Shown here: in pieces, positions 9,480-17,800 of the stretch
Layout: the number at the start of each line of letters is the position of its first letter
How positions within the stretch are numbered: the first letter of the stretch is position 1
DNA from: Alkalicoccobacillus porphyridii
Lineage (GTDB): Bacteria > Bacillota > Bacilli > Bacillales > Bacillaceae_D
Assembly (NCBI RefSeq): GCF_007293315.1
Contig: NZ_VLXZ01000001.1
Span: forward strand, 679,262 to 743,261
Length of the DNA: 64,000 nt
Reading direction: 5' to 3'
Program-made: the position numbers and the translations under genes
The notes under the pieces: model-generated
Database searches by the model: none
What the model was told of the DNA's origin: nothing
Seen by the model: the letters and a program-made list of their open reading frames with translations, nothing else

Positions 9480-9818
9480 TTAATTTAGAACACTAACAAA
9501 ATGCATGATTAAGAAATCTCTTTCTTCGTTTGGTAAACGTACACCCAGTTGATTCTCTACCCACTCAACATTTTCTTGTGCTAATGGAAGATGAGGAGAT
9601 TCTCGAACTTCCTTCATAATCACTTCAGGTGGAGAAGCTAGTTCCTCCTCCCTTTCAATTCTTGTGATGGCCATGGCCAAATGGGTAATAAGCATGATAT
9701 ATCTCTCTTCGTTCTCTTTTTCAATAAACTTCTCAATGGTTTTTTCACATACTAGATTAGCTTGATCAGTTACCGTACCAGTGGAATGCAATAGTTTTAA
9801 ACGTGTATGTAGAATCAT
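9480..9818 (-). CDS. yhfY: PRD-domain protein (YhfY type)
   Basis: A single PTS-regulation-domain-like protein of 112 residues. The PRD pattern of helices is visible, with a conserved histidine in MLITHLAMAITRIE and a second in FLIMHFVSVLN. There is no DNA-binding part, so it may sense phosphorylation state or act on YhfZ. AGGAAGG stands upstream of the ATG. A dyad that resembles the yhfZ promoter operator lies 25-48 bases upstream, so expression may be adjusted separately from yhfZ. Confidence 0.75.
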   Translation of the reverse strand: MILHTRLKLLHSTGTVTDQANLVCEKTIEKFIEKENEERYIMLITHLAMAITRIEREEELASPPEVIMKEVRESPHLPLAQENVEWVENQLGVRLPNEERDFLIMHFVSVLN

Positions 9819-9842
9819 TCTTCATATCCCTTCCTCATTATT

Positions 9843-9866
9843 CAAAGTACAGTTTTTTGTATTTTG
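9843..9866. promoter_or_regulatory. Dyad operator between yhfZ and yhfY
   Basis: Half-sites CAAAGTACA and TGTATTTTG are inverted repeats (8 of 9 positions) around a 6-base centre. The core GTACA-N5-TTGTAT is identical to the site at 10821-10836 in front of yhfZ. It is probably bound by YhfZ. Confidence 0.55.
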
Positions 9867-9877
9867 ATTCTAAAAAA

Positions 9878-10813
9878 TTAGTACCTAGGGATATAATCCC
9901 CCCCTTCAACTAACATTTGTATCTCAATTATTTTTTCCTGAGAAAGCAGATTTAGAATGTACTCGAGTTTGCGATTATCTTTTTCTATTAAGCAAACGGC
10001 TTCTGTCATCTTTTTTTCATATTCGATCGCTTTTTTTGTAGATAGCGGCTGACTATTAAATTGATCTTTCATTTCATCTGTACTCCATACCGTAGCATCA
10101 ATATTGTTCGCTTTAAGATGCTCTAACAAGTGCATATAATTCAGCTTTACGTACTCTACATTTTTACCTTCAGTTTCTGCTTCGATCAGAGTCGCCTGGT
10201 CCGTAGAATTGATATCAATACCAATCTTCATCCCGTCCCTAATCTCTTTCTTTTGAGAATCCGAGAAAATCATCTCATGATTAGATACGTAGCTTTTTTC
10301 ACCAAAACCCATAGCAAGTGTTAGTTCTTCACTTTCTTTTATTTCTTCTAAAGCAGAGAACTTAGATACAAGGGCAAAATCATATCTTCCTTCTTTCAAT
10401 CCACTTAACCGAAGCTTATCCCCCCTCATAAATGCAATATTAAAAGGAACATGTAATCTTTCAAATTCAAAAGTTAAACCAGTTGCAAGCCCCTCATACT
10501 TCTTTGAATAAGGCAAAGGCATAACTGCAGTAATTTGCTTAATCCCCGAATGATTAAGTAGTTTATTCGTATCTTTTTCCCGTAAGAATGTACCAAGATG
10601 TCCTCTTGATTCAAGCTTAATGCAATCAATTTGTTCTAAGTATCTTAATGCCGTTTGAATGGTACCTCTACCCACCTCAAATTTGTTAGCAAAATCAACA
10701 ACCTTTGGAATTCGTTGATTAAGCTCAACAAAAAGTAGTTCTTCAGAGACCTTCTGTAAAGTAATGCCGCTCTTGGAGTAAATGCTCTCATAACTATTCA
10801 TGCTGTCACTCAT
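9878..10813 (-). CDS. yhfZ: YhfZ-type transcriptional regulator of the yhf operon
   Basis: Regulator of 311 residues. A GntR-like winged helix-turn-helix occupies about residues 30-85 (IPKVVDFANKFEVGRGTIQT, then LEQIDCIKLESRGHLGTFL). It is followed by a periplasmic-binding-protein-like sensor domain. The open frame extends to 10852, but that Met lies inside the -10 box of the promoter read here, so the real start is Met at 10813 or 10801. First gene of the operon and probably autoregulated through the dyads at 10821 and 9847. The ligand is unknown. Confidence 0.82.
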   Translation of the reverse strand: MSDSMNSYESIYSKSGITLQKVSEELLFVELNQRIPKVVDFANKFEVGRGTIQTALRYLEQIDCIKLESRGHLGTFLREKDTNKLLNHSGIKQITAVMPLPYSKKYEGLATGLTFEFERLHVPFNIAFMRGDKLRLSGLKEGRYDFALVSKFSALEEIKESEELTLAMGFGEKSYVSNHEMIFSDSQKKEIRDGMKIGIDINSTDQATLIEAETEGKNVEYVKLNYMHLLEHLKANNIDATVWSTDEMKDQFNSQPLSTKKAIEYEKKMTEAVCLIEKDNRKLEYILNLLSQEKIIEIQMLVEGGDYIPRY

Positions 10814-10820
10814 TTCTAAA

Positions 10821-10836
10821 GTACAAAAAATTGTAT
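10821..10836. promoter_or_regulatory. Dyad operator just downstream of the yhfZ promoter
   Basis: On the plus strand GTACA-N5-TTGTAT, a near-palindrome (minus strand ATACAA....TTGTAC). It begins seven bases after the -10 box, where a bound repressor would block initiation. It shares its core with the site at 9847-9862. Confidence 0.55.
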
Positions 10837-10842
10837 ATTCCG

Positions 10843-10871
10843 ATTGTATCATGTCTTAAAAACGGTTACAA
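10843..10871 (-). promoter_or_regulatory. SigA-type promoter of the yhf operon, with cre-like box over the -35
   Basis: -35 TTGTAA (10866-10871), 17-bp spacer, -10 TACAAT (10843-10848). The -35 is also the first part of a sequence that fits the CcpA box WTGNAANCGNWNNCW with one mismatch (10857-10871), which suggests carbon catabolite repression. Confidence 0.6.
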
Positions 10872-10895
10872 GATTATTTTCAAAGTGAATGATGT

Positions 10896-11105
10896 TCAAA
10901 CACTACTGCACTTTTTGACTATTTTCTTATATAGTTGAGCTACCTCTCTATTATTTCTTTCCCATTCTTCATTTTTCCTTCTTGGAATAGAGTACACTCC
11001 TTCCATATAGACTAATAGGATTTCTAATTGATTCTGCTTTATTTCCTCTGGCCGATTTGAATGTATGATCTCTTCATATCTAAGATTCATTTCTTCAACG
11101 TTCAT
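10896..11105 (-). CDS. Small hypothetical protein
   Basis: Open frame of 69 codons for a charged, probably helical protein (many Glu, Lys, Arg; RRKNEEWERNNREVAQLYKK near the C-terminus). I do not recognise the family. GAGGAAAG lies upstream but rather far (about 14 bases) from the ATG. It ends 25 bases before the yhfZ promoter and follows the sortase terminator, so it would be a free-standing gene. The amino-acid composition looks like a real protein, but support is modest. Confidence 0.45.
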   Translation of the reverse strand: MNVEEMNLRYEEIIHSNRPEEIKQNQLEILLVYMEGVYSIPRRKNEEWERNNREVAQLYKKIVKKCSSV

Positions 11106-11176
11106 TATCTAGTCACTCTTTCCTCATAATCCTTATCACTTGCGTTTAGTATGAACTTAACCATCTTATATGATTC

Positions 11177-11212
11177 AAAAAAACCACACCATTTCTATGA
11201 CAAATGATGTGG
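11177..11212 (-). terminator. Intrinsic terminator of the surface protein-sortase operon
   Basis: 11-bp stem with one mismatch (CCACATCATTT / AAATGGTGTGG) and a run of seven T on the minus strand, 23 bases after the sortase stop. Confidence 0.85.
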
Positions 11213-11234
11213 CCTCGTTTATTCAGTTTCTTTG

Positions 11235-11807
11235 TTACATGACGAGATCTCCTTTGAGAGCAATTCGTTGTTTGCCATCAACGGTGCATGTGATTAACGT
11301 AATTTCATTTTTACCTTCTTCATCTAGCAAAATATCTGTTTGCGTAGGCTCAATAATCTCTGATGAGGTAATTTCGTAGGTGTACGTTTTGTTTTCTACG
11401 ATTAGATTCACCGTAGCCCCAATGGGTACATCTGGTAGATTACGAAAAAAGCGATCTCCCCTATAACCTCTATGACCTGCAACGGTAAAATTCCCTTCTC
11501 CCGGGACTTGATTAGGTTTAATCTGGGTCAATCCTAGATTCAAGGTTTCTTCCGTTGTTTCAGGCAAGATCATTTGGTTAAGGTCAATATCAGGGATTTC
11601 TAACCAGATTATATCCTTCGCATACTCAAATTCCTCAGCTACCTCCGCAGCACGTGCATCATTCGAGATAAGATTGACAGCCTGTGTTAATTGGTCAATC
11701 TCTTTTCCTGTCTGCCACTCATGATAAAACGGAATAGAGACAAGAATGAGTCCAATGAGTATGGAGACCATTCCTGCTATTACTTTTGCCTTTCTCATTG
11801 AACTCAC
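11235..11807 (-). CDS. Sortase (class D-like transpeptidase)
   Basis: Membrane-anchored cysteine transpeptidase that joins LPxTG-type proteins to peptidoglycan, 190 residues. One N-terminal membrane helix (about 8-28) comes first, then the sortase barrel with catalytic His112 in VAGHRG, Cys174 in TLITCTVDG and Arg181 in RIALKG. The size and the short loops suit class D or small class A enzymes. The gene begins 10 bases after its only visible substrate, the LPQTG protein encoded upstream, so the two form a dedicated pair. No accessory pilin genes are present. Confidence 0.9.
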   Translation of the reverse strand: MSSMRKAKVIAGMVSILIGLILVSIPFYHEWQTGKEIDQLTQAVNLISNDARAAEVAEEFEYAKDIIWLEIPDIDLNQMILPETTEETLNLGLTQIKPNQVPGEGNFTVAGHRGYRGDRFFRNLPDVPIGATVNLIVENKTYTYEITSSEIIEPTQTDILLDEEGKNEITLITCTVDGKQRIALKGDLVM

Positions 11808-11817
11808 CTCCTCTTGT

Positions 11818-14800
11818 TTAAGCCATGGTCACTTTTCTTCGATTAAATACAATGAGTAAGCTTCCAACAATGATCAATAATGAACCTGCAATTAGTAGAT
11901 ATCTAAACCATTCTTCTCCTGTTTGAGGCAATGTTTTAGGAACATCCTCTGATGATCCACTTGTTGGCGGCGTATCAGATGGTTCTGGTGGTTCTGGTGT
12001 AGTCGGTGGATCTGGTGTTTCAGTTGGTGGTGGTGGAGTTGATTCTCCAGGTGGCAGCTTCGTGTTTTGTACGAATAGCTCTAGAGTTTCTTCCATTCCA
12101 ACCTGCACCGTAAACGCAATTGCTTCAACTAACTGTTGATACCCTTCAGGCGCTTTCGTTTCAATTAATTGATAGTCACCTGGCGTTAAATCTTGTACAT
12201 CTACCAAGCCAAGATCATTTGTCGTGACCGTCTCAACTACTTGATCCTGTCCATCTCGGATTTCAAATTCCGCACCCTGTAAGGTAACATCGGTTTCCGA
12301 ATCCACTTTAATAATGGTGACATGACCTAGAATCAATTCGTTGACTACCTCAATCATGACAACTTCCTGCTGATTAAACTCTACTTCAAATAATCGTGGA
12401 GTCTCATCAATCTGGTATCCAAACGGTGCTTCCGTTTCTACAAAATAGTAGCTACCTGGCGCTAAATCATTGACCACCAGTTTGCCTTCTTCGTTTGTGG
12501 TTAGACCGGTTTGGAGTTCATTATCTTCAGAGTCATATAGAGTGAAGACAGCTCCTTCGAGATTCTCTCCCTCTTCATCCACTTTTGTCAGTTCAACGGC
12601 GCCCGGAATTGCAGAGTTTTCCTTTATAACCTCCAGCTGAGTTTCCTGGTTAAAAACAATCTCGAACTCAAGTGGCGTGTTATCAAGCTCATACCCTACT
12701 GGTGCTTCCGTTTCCTCGAAATAGTAGTTACCTATTGCTAATTCTTCAACGACTAATCGACCTTCTTCATCTGTCGTTAGACCGGTTTGGAGTTCATTGT
12801 CTTCTGCATCATATAATGTGAAGACCGCTCCTTCAAGCGTATCTCCTTCTTCGTCCACTTTTGTTAGTGCGACAGACCCGAGCGTAAACTCATTGATAAA
12901 GCTTACTTCAGTAATCGTTGTCTGGCCTAAACCAATTTCAAATGAAATCGGTGTTGGATCTAACTCATAGCCTGGAAGCGTCGCTGTTTCCACTAGTTGA
13001 TAGCTGCCTGGTTCTAAATCATCTATCAACAGCTTACCTTCTTCGTTTGTAAGGAGTCCCTCACGCAGCATATTGCCTTCGCTGTCTTGAAGCTCAAACT
13101 CTACTCCTTCAATCACTGTACCATCTTCGTCCTCTTTCGTCAGTTCAATCGCTCCTGGAATTAAGGTATTTTCCTTTGTTAATTCCAGCTGCGCTTCTTG
13201 ATTAAAGACAATCTCAAACTTGAGTGGTGTAGAGTCTAGCTCGTACCCAAACGGTGCTTCTGTTTCCACAAAGTAGTACGTCCCTGGTGCTAACTCTTCT
13301 ACGACTAAGCGTCCTTCTTCATCTGTTGTCAGTCCCGTTTGAAGTTCATTGTCTTCTGCATCGAATAAACTGAAGATCGCTCCTTCAAGCGTTTCTCCCT
13401 CTTCATCGACCTTAGTCAGTCCGACAGATCCTAGTGTAAATTCATTGATGAAGTTCAATTCAATGATATCCGTTGGACCTAGTTCAATCTCAAAGGAGAT
13501 CGGTGTTGGATCTAACACATATCCCGGAATTGTAGCTGTTTCAACGAATTGATAGCTGCCTGGTTCTAAATCATCTAACAACAGCACACCATTCTCGTCT
13601 GTGAGTAGCCCTTCACGCAATGTATTTCCTTCAGTGTCCTGAAGTTCAAATTCTACCCCTTCAAGACCTGTTTCATTTTCGTTTTCTTTTGCTAACGCTA
13701 CGGAACCTAAGATCAATACGTTTTCTTTTGTTACCTCTAGCTGTGCTTCTTGATTGAATACAATCTCAAACTCGAGTGGTGTAGAGTCTAGCTCGTATCC
13801 AAATGGTGCTTCTGTTTCCACAAAGTAGTACGCCCCTGGTGCTAACTCTTCTACGACCAAGCGTCCTTCTTCATTTATAGTTAGTCCTGTTTCCAGTTCA
13901 TTGTCTTCTGCATCGAATAAACTGAAGACTGCTCCTTCAAGCGTTTCTCCTTCTTGATCGACTTTTGTCAGTCCGACAGATCCTGGCGTGAATTCATTAA
14001 CAAAACTAAATTCTCCTACCGTTGTTTCTCCTAAGCCAATTTCAAACACTATCGGTGTTGGATCTAGCTCATATCCAGGAAGCGTTGCTGTCTCAATGAG
14101 TTGATAATTTCCTGGTGCTAAATCATCAATCAACAGCTTGCCTTCCTCATTTGTGAGCAATCCTTCACGTAGGGTGTTTCCTTCGCTATCTTGAAGTTCA
14201 AATTCTACCCCTTCAAGAACCGTTCCGTCTGTGTCTTCTTTTGTTAGCTCAATCGCTCCTGGAATTAAGGTGTTTTCCTTCGTTAGCTCCAATTGCGCCT
14301 CTTGATTAAAGACAATCTCAAACTCTAACGGTGTGTCATCCAACTCATAGCCGAATGGCGCTTCCGTCTCTACAAAGTAGTAATTGCCTGGTTCAAGGTT
14401 TTCAACGACAATTCTTCCGTCTTCATCTGTGGTTAGTCCCGTTTGAAGTTCGTTGTCTTCTGCATCAAATAGGCTGAAAACAGCTCCTTCAAGTGTTTCT
14501 CCACTCTCCCCAACCTTGGTTAATCCAACAGATCCTGGGCTAAACTCATTTACAAAGCTTAGTTCTACAGTTTCTGTTTGACCAAGTGTAATCTCAAACG
14601 GGATTGGTGTTGGATCTAATACATATCCCGGAATCGCTGCTGTTTCGACTAGTTGATAGTTGCCTGGTACTAGACCATCAATAAACAACGTTCCATCTTC
14701 GTCCGTTAGCAAGCCCTCTTGTAATACATTTCCTTCACGATCCTGAAGGGCAAATTCTACACCTTCTAGGACAGCTCCACCCTCATCTTCTTTCGTCAAT

Positions 14801-17800
14801 TCAACAGCGCCTGGAATCACCGTGTTTTCTTTGGTTAATTCTAGCTGCGATTCTTGATTAAAGATGATCTCAAACTCTAACGGCGTAGCATCTAACTCAT
14901 AGCCGAATGGTGCTTCTGTTTCTACAAAATAGTAGGTACCCGGTGCCAAATCCTCGACGACGATTTGACCGTCTTCGTTAGTGGTTAGTCCTGTTTGGAG
15001 TTCATTATCTTCTGCATCAAATAAGCTGAAGACTGCTCCTTCAAGTACTGCCTCGTCTTGCCCAACTTTTGTTAGGCTAACAGATCCCGGCGTAAACTCA
15101 TTCATGAAGCTGAGTTCTCCTACTGTCGTCTCTCCTAAACCAATTTCGAAAGGAATCGGTGTTGGATTCAGTTCATATCCTGGGAGCGTTGCTGTTTCCA
15201 CCAACTGATAGCTTCCTGGAGTTAAATCATCAATAAAGAGTGTACCTTCTTCATCTGTAAGTAATCCTTCACGTAACACATTTCCGTCAGCATCTTGAAG
15301 CTCAAACTCTACGCCTTCAAGAACGGTTCCTTCTTCATCCACTTTTGTTAATTCAACCGCTCCCGGAATCAAGAGATTTTCTCTTGTTAGTTCCAGTTGC
15401 GCTTCTTGATTAAAGTCGATGTCAAATGCTAATGGCGTATCATCCAGCTCATAACCAAACGGTGCTTCCGTCTCTACAAAGTAGTAGCTGCCTGGTGCTA
15501 GTTCTTCTACAACCAATCGACCTTCTTCATTAGTCGTTAGACCTGTTTGTAATTCGTTATCTTCGGAGTCGAAAAGGCTGAAAACAGCTCCTTCAAGTGT
15601 ATCTCCACTTTCGCCGACTTTCGTTAAACCGACAGACCCTGGTGTAAACTCATTCACAAAGCTTACTTCCGTTACGGTTGTTTGACCTAAGCCAATCTCA
15701 AATGGGATCGGTGTTGGATCCAACTCATAGCCTGGAAGTGTTGCTGTTTCAACCAATTGATAACGTCCCGGTGTTAAATCGTCAATGAAAAGTTTACCTT
15801 CATCATCCGTTAGCAAACCTTCTCGTACTGTATTGCCATCACGATCCTGAAGTTCAAACTCTACGCCTTCAAGAATCGTTCCATCCTCATCTTCCTTCGT
15901 CAGTTCAACCGCACCTGGTATTAACGTGTTTTCTTTCGTTACTCCTACCTGTACTTCTTGGTTAAAAACGATGTCAAATGGTAATGGTGTATCATCTAAC
16001 ACATAACCAAATGGTGCCTCCGTCTCTACAAAATAGTAGCTGCCTGGCGCTAAGTCTTCTACTACTAGTAAACCTTCTTCATTTGTGGTTAGACCAGTCT
16101 GAAGCTCATTATCGTCGGAATCGAATAGGCTGAAAACAGCTCCTTCAAGCGTTTCGCCATCCTCTCCGACTTTACTAAGTTCTACAGATCCTGGTACGGG
16201 ACTATTCTCCTTTGTCAGTTCAATTAATTCTTGAACTGCCAAATCAATGGTAAAAGGAATAGGTGTAGCATCTAACACATAACCCGTTGGCGCCTGTGTC
16301 TCAACTAATTCATAGTTTCCAGGCAAAAGATCCTCAATGAAAAGAATACCATTTTCATCGGTTGTTAAGCCGGTAGCTACCTCTTCACCAACCTCATTAA
16401 ATAGCGTAAACACGGCTCCCTCAAGGAGCTCTCCATCCTCACTCTGTTTAGTAAGTTGAACAGAGTTATCTAAATCCATATACACGCCAACTCTTGCTGG
16501 TTCAACAGGTTGTCCTTGATCAGTCGCGATGGCAAAAGAGTTCCATGCGGCTCTTTGTGTAGGATTGATTGTCTTATCCAATACACTTTGATCAACGTCC
16601 GCTGCTTCTGGAGCCATCATAGAGAAAGCAATGGCGATATCTTCCCCATCAATCCACTCTACTCCATCACTAAGCTCAATTTTAAAGGAATGAATGGAAG
16701 ACCAATCCTCTACCTCTGATGCCAAGACCCAATTAGGTGCCTGTGCCCCTTCTGGGTTAGAGAGCTGTTCTGTCGTGTCAGGATAGTTTGTATTTCTTGT
16801 TAAGTCATCTCGTTCTGGAGTGAGTGCCGTACTATAATACACATCCACTCGATCTTCCCATTGTGACGGAAGCTGAATCGCTTCTGTCAGCTGTGGTGTA
16901 AATTGACTACCCCGGTCAATATTATCGGTAATCCCTAAGTCTCCAATAGATGGCAATACATCCATTAATGTCATCGTAGAAATCGTACTTCCGGTTGTAT
17001 TCGTTAGGGTTAATTGATAATCAATAGCCCCACCAGGAACCGTTCTTCCAAACGTCGTAAACGCGTCATCTAATTCTCCTCTGACAAGCTTCTCTGTCTG
17101 GATATTATACTGACCACTCATATAATATTCGTTGCCTGATTTCAAACGAGGTTGGTCAGTGTTTCCATTCTCATTTAAATCTTCTGAATCCGTCTGTAAA
17201 ACAGTATCTGTTTGTCCTGGATTATCAACAGATGGGACCGTTAATGACTCATCTCCTGAGAAACCATAGACATCAAAGGTAAGGACATTTGCTGCCCCTT
17301 CATTGATCTGAACATTAATCTCAGAGGCTACGTTTTTACCTGGTCTAAGAAGACGATCTGTCCAATTAAACTTAACAAGCTGTCGTCCTGTATCATTGTA
17401 ATTATCACTTACAATTTCAAATGACCCATCTGAAGCTCTTCCATCCGCATCGGTGAAACCAGCGTCTGGATCATCAGATATAGTGACACCAGGTGGTAAT
17501 AACACCATCGCCTCTAATGGCTCACTCATCGCTAATGTAGAACTATTTTCCGTATTTAAGTTCACTCGCATACGGTTATCACCAAAATCAACATAGGATC
17601 CTTGATGATTCGTTAATTCTACGTCTACTGTAGCAATTGGTGGCTGATCTGTTGGTCTTGGGGCAATTTGGGCTGAGCGTGGACCACCAATATTATTAAA
17701 GAAATCTGGAGATCCATATTTCCTTCCATTTGTGCTGTTCCCAAATACTGTGCCATTGGCTCCAGTACCATACACATCAAATTCATTCGTTACATTACCA

